64,000 nucleotides of DNA from contig CAKKQC010000010.1 in assembly GCA_919901855.1 (NCBI GenBank), forward strand, positions 124,001-188,000, in the 5' to 3' direction. Numbering within the stretch: position 1 is the first letter of the stretch; every line of letters begins with the position of its first letter. Source of the DNA: a bacterium. Its GTDB lineage: Bacteria; Oederibacteriota; CAKKQC01. Of this stretch, positions 50,269 through 58,657 are shown piece after piece. The position numbers and the translations under genes were made by a program. The notes under the pieces were generated by a model, which worked only from the letters and a program-made list of their open reading frames with translations, had not been told where the DNA came from and did not search any database.

Positions 50269-52998
50269 ATGATCCCGGCCGAGGTCCGCATCCTGCTCCT
50301 TGCCACCGGGTGGTGCCTCGCGGGAGGCGTGGCGGGCGCCGTGACGAACGATGAGTGTCTCGCCTGCCACGGGGAGACCACGGCCGCGTCGAAGCTGCCG
50401 GCGTCGGCGCACGCCAAGCTCCAATGCGTCGACTGCCACGCGTCCCTGGCTTCGGCCGAGATGCCGCATCCCACCCCGGTGGCGCCGGTCGAGTGCGCGG
50501 GCTGCCACAAGGCGCAGCAGGGGGTGTTCGCCCAGAGCCTGCACGGGAAGGCGCTTGCTCGCGGGGACGTACTCGCGCCGCGATGCCAGTCCTGCCACGG
50601 CCGCCACGACATCGCGCCCGTCGCGTCGCCCGCGTCGCCCGTCGCGCCGACGAGGGTGCCGTTCGTGTGCGGCTCGTGCCACCGCGAGGGCGGGAAGGTC
50701 ACGACCCAGCGGACGATTCACCAGGACCACATCCTCGAGAACTATTCCGAGAGCATCCACGGCCTGGGGCTGCTGAAGAAGGGGCTGTCCGTCGCCGCGA
50801 ACTGCGCCTCGTGCCACACGGCGCACCTCATCCTCCCGCACACGGACCCGCGGTCGTCGATCAGCCGCGCCAACGTGCCCGGCACCTGCATGAAGTGCCA
50901 CGCCATGATCGAGTCCGTGCATCGGAAGATCATCGCCGGCAGCCTCTGGGAGAGCGAGCCCGACAAGGTTCCGGTCTGCGTGGACTGCCACCAGCCGCAC
51001 AAGGCCCGCAAGGTCTTCTACGACCAGGGCGTCGCGGATCGGGACTGCCTTACGTGCCACGGCAAGCCGGACCTCAAGGCCGCGTCGGGCAAGCCGCTCG
51101 CGGTGAGGCGGTCGGAGTTGCAGGGGTCGGTCCATGTCCGCACCGGGTGCGCGCAATGCCATACCGGCGTATCCCCGGCGCACGCGCGGCCCTGCGACAC
51201 CGTGATCCTGAAGGTGGACTGCTCGATCTGCCACACGGCGCCGGTGGACGACTACCGCCGGGGACGGCACGGCCAACTGGCCGCGGAGGGCGACCGCAAC
51301 GCGCCGAAGTGTTCGGACTGCCACGGGACGCACGGCGTCCGCGGCCGCCGCGACATCGCGTCCCCGACGTACCCGACGAACGTGCCCCAGCTCTGCGCCA
51401 ACTGCCACCGGGAGGGCCGTAAGGCGGCCGTCCGGTACACGGGCACCGAGCACCGGATCCCCGAACACTACACCGAGAGCATCCACGGCAAGGGCCTGCT
51501 CAAGAGCGGGCTGCTCGTGACCGCGACGTGTTCGAGCTGCCACACGCCGCACCGCGCCCTGCCTGCCGCCGATCCCGCATCGTCGGTCAACCCGAGGAAT
51601 GTGGCGTCGACGTGCGCCCAGTGCCACCACGGAGTCTACGAGGCCTTCAACCGGAGCGTGCATTCCCCGGCCGTGACGAAGACGACCAAGCCCCTGCCGG
51701 GATGCAACGACTGCCACTCGGCGCACACGATCAAGCGCGCGGACCTCGAGGGGTTCCGGATGGACATCATGGGAAAGTGCGGGCGCTGCCATCTCGAGAC
51801 CGCGAACACCTACTTCGAGACCTACCACGGCAAGGTCACGAGGCTCGGGTACGCGAAGACGGCGAAGTGCCACGACTGTCACGGGGCGCACGGCATCCTG
51901 CCGGCTTCCGATCCCCGGTCGACGCTGAACCGGCTCAACGTGACCGAGACCTGCCGGAAGTGCCATCCCGGTGCGACGCGGCGGTTCGCCGGGTACTTCA
52001 CCCACGCCACCCACCACAATCCGAAGAAATTCCCCCTGCTCTTCCTCTCGTTCTGGGGGATGACGTTGCTGCTCGTCGGCACGTTCCTCATGGGGGGGAT
52101 CCACACGCTCCTGTGGCTGCCGAGGTCGCTCGAACTGCGTCGTAAGCACCTCCCGGGCGGCGACCCGGGGCCGGGCCGGCAGTACCGCCGGTTCGAGCCG
52201 CTCGAGAGCGTGTTGCACGTCCTCATGATCGTGAGCTTCCTGAGCCTTGCCCTGACCGGGATGACGCTCAAGTTCTCGTATACGCCCTGGGCGGCCGCGC
52301 TCTCGGGGGCGCTCGGGGGGTTCCACGCCGCGGGCCTGATCCACCGGGCGGCCGCCCTCCTCATGATCGGGGTCTTCGCTGTCCACTTGCGGTCGTTGTT
52401 CCGCCGGAAACGGGCCGCCGGGAGGACCTGGTGGGCCATGCTCACCGGTCCGGACACCCTGATGATGACCCGGCAGGACCTCGACGAGATCGTGGGGACC
52501 TTGAAGTGGTTCCTGCGGAAGGGCGAGCGGCCGCGCTACGGGCACTGGACCTACTGGGAGAAGTTCGACTACTTCGCCGTGTTCTGGGGCATCGCGATCA
52601 TCGGCTCGACCGGCCTCGTGCTCTGGTTCCCCGAGGTCCTGACCCGTGTCCTGCCCGGCTGGGCCATCAATGTGGCGACGATCGTCCACAGCGACGAGGC
52701 CCTGCTCGCGACCGGGTTCATCTTCACCGTCCACTTCTTCAACACCCACTTCCGGCCGGACCGGTTCCCGATGGACCTCGTGATCTTCACGGGCCGGATG
52801 CCCGTGGACGAGCTGGCCCACGACCGGCCGGCGGAATACGAAGCCCTGCACGAGGCGGGCACGCTCACGGCGGGGCTGGTCGACCCGCCCGACCCCCGGC
52901 TCGTCCGCGCGGCCCGGATCTTCGGGACGATCGCGCTCTCGATCGGCCTGGTGCTCACCGTCGCCATCATCTACGCGATGGTGTTCTCCTACCGCTGA
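50269..52998 (+). CDS. 19-haem cytochrome c plus membrane cytochrome b fusion (CbcL-like, duplicated module)
   Basis: A 909-residue protein: signal peptide, 19 CXXCH motifs between residues 30 and 565, then a membrane b-type domain (about 590-905) with histidines in helices, as in the 11-haem paralogue at 45408. Haem cysteines 10-19 repeat cysteines 2-11 at an almost constant offset of 242 residues, so an eight-haem module is present twice; 11 plus 8 gives the 19. The last two motifs and the b domain align with the end of the 11-haem protein (DPRSxxNRxNxxxTCxxCHPGA in both). Expected role: menaquinol oxidation with a very long periplasmic haem wire. ATG 50269 chosen; TTG 50260 is possible. 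Confidence 0.88.
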   Translation: MIPAEVRILLLATGWCLAGGVAGAVTNDECLACHGETTAASKLPASAHAKLQCVDCHASLASAEMPHPTPVAPVECAGCHKAQQGVFAQSLHGKALARGDVLAPRCQSCHGRHDIAPVASPASPVAPTRVPFVCGSCHREGGKVTTQRTIHQDHILENYSESIHGLGLLKKGLSVAANCASCHTAHLILPHTDPRSSISRANVPGTCMKCHAMIESVHRKIIAGSLWESEPDKVPVCVDCHQPHKARKVFYDQGVADRDCLTCHGKPDLKAASGKPLAVRRSELQGSVHVRTGCAQCHTGVSPAHARPCDTVILKVDCSICHTAPVDDYRRGRHGQLAAEGDRNAPKCSDCHGTHGVRGRRDIASPTYPTNVPQLCANCHREGRKAAVRYTGTEHRIPEHYTESIHGKGLLKSGLLVTATCSSCHTPHRALPAADPASSVNPRNVASTCAQCHHGVYEAFNRSVHSPAVTKTTKPLPGCNDCHSAHTIKRADLEGFRMDIMGKCGRCHLETANTYFETYHGKVTRLGYAKTAKCHDCHGAHGILPASDPRSTLNRLNVTETCRKCHPGATRRFAGYFTHATHHNPKKFPLLFLSFWGMTLLLVGTFLMGGIHTLLWLPRSLELRRKHLPGGDPGPGRQYRRFEPLESVLHVLMIVSFLSLALTGMTLKFSYTPWAAALSGALGGFHAAGLIHRAAALLMIGVFAVHLRSLFRRKRAAGRTWWAMLTGPDTLMMTRQDLDEIVGTLKWFLRKGERPRYGHWTYWEKFDYFAVFWGIAIIGSTGLVLWFPEVLTRVLPGWAINVATIVHSDEALLATGFIFTVHFFNTHFRPDRFPMDLVIFTGRMPVDELAHDRPAEYEALHEAGTLTAGLVDPPDPRLVRAARIFGTIALSIGLVLTVAIIYAMVFSYR

Positions 52999-53013
52999 CG
53001 CGGGGCTGAGGCC

Positions 53014-53634
53014 GTGACGAAGGGGCGGTGGGGGACGGCGCTCGAGCTCCTGCTCGCGGGCAGTGCGCTCGCCCTCACGGGGTTCATGGTCATCCACGAG
53101 ATCATGCAGGCGAGCGTCTGGTACGGCGCGCTCGCGATGGACCGGCTCGCGGATGAGCTGGACGCCACCGGCCTCGTCGGGGCGGGAGTGGTCGCCGTCG
53201 CCGTCCTCCTCGCCGTGCATGCGCTCGCGGCGATTCGCCGGCTGCCCCTCCGGGTCGGGGAGGTGCGCGCGTTCGCGCGAACGGCGGGGTCGCTCGCGCA
53301 CTGGGACACGGTCACGTGGGTCCTCCAGGTGGGGAGTGCGGCCGTCATCGGTGTCCTCGGTGCCATCCACCTGCTGGTGGCGGGGGAGGATCTCCCGGTC
53401 GAGGCCGTGAAATCGGCGCTCCGCGTACGCGACCTCGCGTCCACGGGATTCTACGACCTCCTCCTGACCGCGGTGTCGGTGCACACGGCCTTCGGCCTCG
53501 AGCGGATCGCGACCAAGTGGGGGTGCCCGGGGCGCACCGTCGCCCGGGCGCTCGCCTGGACGTGCTTCGCATTCCTCCTCGTCGTAGGGTTCTGGACCCT
53601 GATCATGTTTCATCGGATCGCGCGCGGGGGATGA
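53014..53634 (+). CDS. frdC: Fumarate reductase/succinate dehydrogenase dihaem cytochrome b subunit
   Basis: A 206-residue membrane subunit with five helices and four histidines at residues 28, 69, 119 and 157, spaced much like the four haem-b ligands of the dihaem Wolinella-type quinol:fumarate reductase anchor. It binds menaquinol and passes electrons to the FeS subunit. Gene order C-A-B matches that class. GTG start, 4-bp overlap with the flavoprotein gene. Direction (fumarate reduction or succinate oxidation) cannot be set by sequence alone; the cytochrome c context makes menaquinone chemistry likely. Confidence 0.85.
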   Translation: MTKGRWGTALELLLAGSALALTGFMVIHEIMQASVWYGALAMDRLADELDATGLVGAGVVAVAVLLAVHALAAIRRLPLRVGEVRAFARTAGSLAHWDTVTWVLQVGSAAVIGVLGAIHLLVAGEDLPVEAVKSALRVRDLASTGFYDLLLTAVSVHTAFGLERIATKWGCPGRTVARALAWTCFAFLLVVGFWTLIMFHRIARGG

Positions 53635-55463
53635 CAGTGGACACCCGGGAGACGGACGTCCTCGTGATCGGCGGCGGGCTCGCGGGGGAGCGGTGCGCGG
53701 TCGAGGCGGCGTCCCGGGGCCGCCGCGTGCTCGTGGTATCGCTGGTGCCGCCCCGGCGGTCCCACTCCTGCGGTGCCCAGGGCGGCATGCAGGCCGCGCT
53801 CGGGCAGGTCGCGAAGGGGTACGGGGACTCCCCCGACATCCATTTCGCGGACACCGTGCGCGGCGCGGACTGGGGGTGCGACCAGGACATAGTGCGGCGG
53901 TTCGTCGACCTCGCGCCGGTCGCCGTACGGCAGATGGCGGCGTGGGGCGTGCCGTGGAACCGGGTCGTGCCGGGGCGCCGGACACTTCCGTCGGGGGAGT
54001 CGGTGGAGGAGCGGCCCGAGTTCGCGGGGCTGATCGCGGCCCGGGACTTCGGCGGCACCGCCAAGTGGCGCGCGTGTCACACCGCCGACGGCACGGGCCA
54101 CGCGCTCCTCTACGCGCTCGACGGGCAGGTCCTGCGCCTCGGCCTCGAGGTCCTCGATCGCACGGAGGCGGTCGCGCTCATCCACGACGGGGGCCGGTGC
54201 CACGGCGCCGTCGTCCGGGACCTCCGCACGGGCGCCCTGACCGCCTGCACGGCCCGGGCGACCGTGATCGCCACGGGAGGCTACGGGCGCCTTTACGGCG
54301 CGTCGACCAACGCGATGATCAACGACGGGACCGGAATGGTGATCGCCCTCGATACCGGCGTCGTGGCCCTGGGGAACATGGAGGCGGTCCAGTTCCACCC
54401 GACCGCGCTCGCCCCCCAGAACATCCTGATCACGGAAGGATGCCGGGGTGACGGCGGGCACCTGCTCGACCGCTCCCTGCACCGGTTCATGCCTGACTAC
54501 GAGCCGGCGCGGGCCGAGCTGGCGTCGCGCGACGTCGTCGCGCGGCGCATGACCCAGCACCTGCGCGCCGGCCACGGCGTCGAGGCCCCGGGCGGCGCGC
54601 ACCTGTGGCTGGACGTCCGGCATCTGGGCCGCGCTCATCTCGAGACCGCCCTGCGGGAGGTGACCGGGATCTGCCGGACGATCGCGGGGCTGGACCCCGT
54701 GACGGCCCTGATCCCCGTGTGGCCCGCCCAGCACTACAGCATGGGCGGTGTTCGAACCGATCCCGACGGCCGCGTGCCCGGGCTGGCCGGCCTGTACGCC
54801 GCCGGGGAGGCCGCGTGCTGGGACCTGCACGGGTTCAACCGCCTCGGGGGGAACTCGCTGGCCGAGACCCTGGTCATGGGCGGCATCACCGGGTCCGCGG
54901 TGGCGGCCGACCTCGAGGCGCCGGCCGCGCCCCCCCCGGCCGAGCTCGCGGCTTCGTGCGTGGGCGTCCAGGAGGACCGGATCCGGCGATTCGCCTCCGG
55001 GACGGAGGGGAGCGAGTGCGTGCACGACCTTCGGCGGGCCATGGAGGGAATCCTGCTCGAGCACGCCGGGGTCTTCCGGACCGGCGCGGGCCTCCGGGAG
55101 GCGGTGGACGCCCTCGCCGACCTGGCGGGCCGGGCGGCGCGGCTGGGCCCGCGCGGCGGCCGGACGTCCGCCGCCGGAGGCGCCGATCCCGAGACCTCGG
55201 CCGCTCTGCGGCTGCCCGGCCAGCTCCGGCTCGCGGCCACGATCGCGGCGGGCGCGCTCGCCCGGGAGGAGAGCCGGGGAAGCCACTTCCGCGAGGACTT
55301 CCCCCGGCGCGACGACGCCCGGTGGCTCGTGCGCACGCTGGCGACCTGGGAGCCGGGGGCCCAGGGCCCTTCGCTCTCGTACGAGCCCGTCCGCGTCACG
55401 GAACTGCCGCCGGGCGACCGCGGGTACGGCGAGGGTTCGGCGGGGGGCGTCAAGCGTGGCTGA
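53631..55463 (+). CDS. frdA: Fumarate reductase/succinate dehydrogenase flavoprotein subunit
   Basis: A 610-residue flavoprotein. FAD-binding VIGGGLAGE lies at residues 12-20. The covalent-flavin histidine sits in SHSCGAQGGMQAALG (His45). The substrate region has ACHTADGTGHALL, QFHPTAL, TEGCRGDGGHLLD, ASRDVVARRM (catalytic Arg) and PAQHYSMGGVRTD. The segment SCGAQGG replaces the more usual SVAAQGG. C-terminal helices and the GSHFREDFP signature are intact. It overlaps frdC by 4 bp and frdB by 8 bp. Confidence 0.93.
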   Translation: MTVDTRETDVLVIGGGLAGERCAVEAASRGRRVLVVSLVPPRRSHSCGAQGGMQAALGQVAKGYGDSPDIHFADTVRGADWGCDQDIVRRFVDLAPVAVRQMAAWGVPWNRVVPGRRTLPSGESVEERPEFAGLIAARDFGGTAKWRACHTADGTGHALLYALDGQVLRLGLEVLDRTEAVALIHDGGRCHGAVVRDLRTGALTACTARATVIATGGYGRLYGASTNAMINDGTGMVIALDTGVVALGNMEAVQFHPTALAPQNILITEGCRGDGGHLLDRSLHRFMPDYEPARAELASRDVVARRMTQHLRAGHGVEAPGGAHLWLDVRHLGRAHLETALREVTGICRTIAGLDPVTALIPVWPAQHYSMGGVRTDPDGRVPGLAGLYAAGEAACWDLHGFNRLGGNSLAETLVMGGITGSAVAADLEAPAAPPPAELAASCVGVQEDRIRRFASGTEGSECVHDLRRAMEGILLEHAGVFRTGAGLREAVDALADLAGRAARLGPRGGRTSAAGGADPETSAALRLPGQLRLAATIAAGALAREESRGSHFREDFPRRDDARWLVRTLATWEPGAQGPSLSYEPVRVTELPPGDRGYGEGSAGGVKRG

Positions 55464-56199
55464 GGCGCGCGTGCTCACGATCAGGGCGTTCCGGCACGAC
55501 CCGGCGGACCAGGGATCCGTGCCGAGGCTCCAGGACTATACCGTCACCGAGGAGCCGGGCATGAACCTCTTCACCGCGCTCCACCGCATCCGGGACGAGC
55601 AGGACCCCTCCATCGCGTTCGACTTCTCGTGCCGGTCCGCGGTCTGCGGCTCCTGCGGCATGCTCGTGAACGGGAAGCCCCGGCTCGCGTGCCGGACGCT
55701 GACCCGGGACCTGCCGGCCCTCATCCAGCTCATGCCCATGCCCGTCTTCCGGCTCATCCGGGACCTATCCGTGGACACGGGGGTCTGGTTCCGGGGCATG
55801 AACGGCCGGATCGAGAGCTGGCTGCACGAGGCGCGGCCGTTCGATCCGACGGCGCCGGAGGAGCGGATGGACCAGGCGACGGCGGAAAAGGTCTACGACG
55901 CGGACCGGTGCATCGAGTGCGGGCTCTGCGTCGCGGGGTGCGCGACCGCGGCGATGCGGCCGGGCTTCCTGGGGGCCGCGGGCCTCAACCGGATCGGGCG
56001 GTTCGTCCTGGACCCCCGGGACACGCGCTCGGCGGCGGACTTCTCCGTGCTCTCGACGGGCGAGGGTGTCTTCGGATGTCTCGGCCTGCTCGGCTGCCAC
56101 GACTATTGTCCGAAGGACCTGCCGTTGCGGGAGCGGTTCGCCTATCTGCGCCGGTCGCTGGCGTGGAACCTCCTCGGGCTGGGCGGCCGAAAGCGGTAG
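55456..56199 (+). CDS. frdB: Fumarate reductase/succinate dehydrogenase iron-sulfur subunit
   Basis: A 247-residue subunit. The [2Fe-2S] ligands are in CRSAVCGSCGM plus ACRT (residues 57-78), the [4Fe-4S] in CIECGLCVAGC near 153, and the [3Fe-4S] in CLGLLGCHDYCPK near 210. It bridges flavoprotein and dihaem anchor. The GTG at 55456 overlaps frdA by 8 bp. This is the last gene of the coupled run from 45408; the next gene begins 92 bp later with its own ribosome-binding site. Confidence 0.93.
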   Translation: MAEARVLTIRAFRHDPADQGSVPRLQDYTVTEEPGMNLFTALHRIRDEQDPSIAFDFSCRSAVCGSCGMLVNGKPRLACRTLTRDLPALIQLMPMPVFRLIRDLSVDTGVWFRGMNGRIESWLHEARPFDPTAPEERMDQATAEKVYDADRCIECGLCVAGCATAAMRPGFLGAAGLNRIGRFVLDPRDTRSAADFSVLSTGEGVFGCLGLLGCHDYCPKDLPLRERFAYLRRSLAWNLLGLGGRKR

Positions 56200-56291
56200 C
56201 GAGGAACCGGGGCACGGGCGGGGTGGGTTGAACTTGGCGGGCGTGGCCACGTAGAATCTGACCGCCCCATTCTCGGAGGAGGCACGTGCAT

Positions 56292-57602
56292 ATGGCTGAT
56301 CTGGACCCGTTGGCGTTTGCCGCGCTCGAAGGGATCGACCGCGACCGGTACGTGCTCGCGATCTACACGCTCCAGGCCGAGACGAGCGACGCGCTCGCGA
56401 TGGCGCAGGCGCTCGTGGTCGAGCAGACGACCGGGACCTGGACGGCGGTGCCGCAGGAAACCCGGGAGGTCAAGGAGCGGAGCCTGGGCAAGGTCCTCGG
56501 CGTCTACGAGATCCCGGACTGGGAACGCGAGCGGCCGAAGGACGGTGGCGAGCGGACGCTCGTGATCTTCGTTGCCTACCCGGCGGCGAATATCGGAAAC
56601 CAGATTCCCGAGCTCCTGACCACGCTCTACGGCAACATCTCCATGATCGGCAAGCTCAAGCTCATGGACGTGTTCCTGCCCCCGAAGATGCTGGCCGCCT
56701 TCCCGGGTCCCCGGCTCGGGGTCGAAGGCGTCCGTAAGGTTCTCAACGTGCCCGACCGGCCGATCCTGTGCGGGATGTTCAAGCCGTGCATCGGGGCCCT
56801 GCCGGCCACGCTCGGGACCATGGCATTCGACATGGCCGTGGGCGGCGTCGAGGTCCTCAAGGACGACGAGCTGCTCGCCGACCCCGAGTTCTGCCCGGTG
56901 GAGGCCCGGATCGAGCACGTCGAGAAGGCCCTCGACCGCGCGAAGAAGGAGACCGGTCGCCGGTCGATCTACACCGTGAACGTCACCGACCGGCCGCAGG
57001 AGATGATGAAGAAGGCGCACGCGGCGGTCAAGAACGGGGCTTCTGCGCTCATGGTCAACGTCTACACCGTCGGCTACGCGGCAGTGCAGGAGCTGACGAG
57101 CGATCCCGCCCTCACGGTGCCGGTGCTGGGCCATCCGGCGTTCGCGGGGACGTTCTTCGAGGCCCCGACTTACGGGCTGTCGTCCTCGCTCGTGCTGGGC
57201 AAGTTCGCCCGCCTCTCGGGCGTCGACATGATCATCTATCCGTCTCCGTACGGCAAGGTCCCGCTCCTGCGCGAGCGCGCGATCCGGGTGGCCCAGGAGC
57301 TGACGACCCCGCTCGGCCACCTCAAGCGCGTCTTCCCGGGGCCGGCGGCGGGCATGCACCCGGGCACCGTGGCCCAGTCGATGCGCGATTTCGGCCGGAA
57401 CCTCGTCGTCGGGGCCGGCGGCGGCATCCACGGCCACCCGGATGGGTGCATCGCCGGCGGCCGCGCGTTCCACCAGGCTATCGAGGCCGCGATGAAGGGC
57501 CAGAGCGCGGCCGAGGCCGCCAAGACGCACCCCGAACTGGCCAAGGCGCTCGCGCTCTGGGGCGACACCCAGGGCGGCTCGATCTACTCCCTGCTGAGGT
57601 GA
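56292..57602 (+). CDS. RuBisCO-like protein (form IV)
   Basis: A 436-residue homologue of the RuBisCO large subunit. Retained positions: Glu in VEQTTGTWT (RuBisCO E60), Asn in YGNI (N123), Lys in GMFKPCIG (K175), and the carbamylated-lysine metal site VLKDDE (Lys190, Asp192, Glu193). Missing: K177 is Cys166, and the loop-6 lysine (K334) motif is not recognisable, so it should not fix CO2. Family members of this kind are enolases or isomerases of sulfur-containing sugar phosphates (for example MtnW), but no mtn gene is nearby. ATG 56292 follows GGAGGAGG; GTG 56286 is too close to it. It overlaps bioB by 4 bp. Confidence 0.88.
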   Translation: MADLDPLAFAALEGIDRDRYVLAIYTLQAETSDALAMAQALVVEQTTGTWTAVPQETREVKERSLGKVLGVYEIPDWERERPKDGGERTLVIFVAYPAANIGNQIPELLTTLYGNISMIGKLKLMDVFLPPKMLAAFPGPRLGVEGVRKVLNVPDRPILCGMFKPCIGALPATLGTMAFDMAVGGVEVLKDDELLADPEFCPVEARIEHVEKALDRAKKETGRRSIYTVNVTDRPQEMMKKAHAAVKNGASALMVNVYTVGYAAVQELTSDPALTVPVLGHPAFAGTFFEAPTYGLSSSLVLGKFARLSGVDMIIYPSPYGKVPLLRERAIRVAQELTTPLGHLKRVFPGPAAGMHPGTVAQSMRDFGRNLVVGAGGGIHGHPDGCIAGGRAFHQAIEAAMKGQSAAEAAKTHPELAKALALWGDTQGGSIYSLLR

Positions 57603-58657
57603 CGGGCCTGACGAAGCGCCGTCAGGGTCGTCGCCCAGTCCGGGGGGCCGGGCCCGGCGCCATCGCGGACCGGGTGCTGGCCGGGAAGGCCGCCTCTCGC
57701 ATCGAGCTGCTCGCGCTCGCCGCGATGAAGGACACCGCGGACATCCTCGCCCTCGGCGCCGCCGCGAACCGGGTCCGGGTCGCGGTCCAGGGATCGAAGC
57801 CGGCCCTGTGCTCGCTCATCAATATCAAGAGCGGCGCGTGCTCCGAGGACTGCGCCTACTGCGCCCAGTCCGGTCGCCACAAGTCCCCGGCGCCCGTCTA
57901 CTCGATGATGACCCCGGACGCGATGGCGAAGCGGGCGAAGGAGCTGGAGCCCGCAGGGGCGACCCATATCTGCCTGGTCGCGAGCGGGCGGGGTCCCAAC
58001 CCCAAAGAGCTCGACGCCGTCTGCCGGGCCGCCGAGAAGATCCGGAAGACGACGGGCTATGAGGTGTGCGGCTGTCTCGGCGAGGTGGGGAAGGACGAGG
58101 CGCGCCGGATGAAGGACGCCGGGATCACGCGGTACAACCACAACCTCGAGACGTCGCGGGCCCACTACCCCTCGATCTGCACGACCCACACGTGGGATTC
58201 GCGGCGGGCGACCGCGCTGGCGGTTCAGGCGGCCGGGCTCGAGCTGTGCTGCGGCGGCATCATCGGGATGGGGGAGCCCGTGGGGGAGCGGATCTCATTC
58301 ATCGAGTCCCTGCGCGAGATCGCGCCCGAGGTCGTGACCCTGAACTTCCTGAACCCGCGGCCGGGGACCCGGTTGGCCGGCGTAGCCCCGATGACCGCGC
58401 TCGAGGCGCTGAAGTGGGTCGGGATCTTCCGGCTGGCGCTGCCACAGAGCGCGGTCAAGCTCGCGGGCGGCCGGGAGTCGGGGTTGCGGGACTTCCAGGG
58501 CGCCGCCCTCCTCGGCGGCGCGAACGGCCTCATCATCGGCGGCTACCTCACCTATAGCGAACGCACCCCGGCCGAAGATTGGCGGATGCTCCTGGATTGC
58601 GGCTTTGCCGTCAGACGTCCTGGGGGATCAGCTTGGCGAGGGCGGAGGATTCCTTGA
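57599..58657 (+). CDS. bioB: Biotin synthase
   Basis: A 352-residue radical SAM enzyme inserting sulfur into dethiobiotin. The motif CSEDCAYCAQS supplies the SAM cluster cysteines (CX3CX2C), and YNHNLETS and the CCGGIIGMGE segment are typical BioB. The N-terminal 30 residues are basic and not conserved, so a later start is possible. The 3' end runs 47 bp into the convergent minus-strand regulator gene. No other biotin gene is in view. Confidence 0.93.
   Translation: MTGLTKRRQGRRPVRGAGPGAIADRVLAGKAASRIELLALAAMKDTADILALGAAANRVRVAVQGSKPALCSLINIKSGACSEDCAYCAQSGRHKSPAPVYSMMTPDAMAKRAKELEPAGATHICLVASGRGPNPKELDAVCRAAEKIRKTTGYEVCGCLGEVGKDEARRMKDAGITRYNHNLETSRAHYPSICTTHTWDSRRATALAVQAAGLELCCGGIIGMGEPVGERISFIESLREIAPEVVTLNFLNPRPGTRLAGVAPMTALEALKWVGIFRLALPQSAVKLAGGRESGLRDFQGAALLGGANGLIIGGYLTYSERTPAEDWRMLLDCGFAVRRPGGSAWRGRRIP

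Noticed and set aside
50259-50270. TGTTGGCGGTCA at the start of the 19-haem gene as another operator
   Set aside because: It breaks the TGA half-site and overlaps the start codon inside a coupled operon; likely chance similarity.
50161-53985. 1274-residue open frame on the minus strand
   Set aside because: It runs opposite to the 19-haem cytochrome and frd genes, whose CXXCH, FeS and flavin motifs show the plus strand is coding. It is Arg/Pro/Gly-rich with no domain pattern: a GC-rich shadow frame.
56292-57602. True RuBisCO (carbon fixation)
   Set aside because: K177 is replaced by Cys and the loop-6 lysine motif is missing; no phosphoribulokinase is in the window. The protein belongs to form IV.
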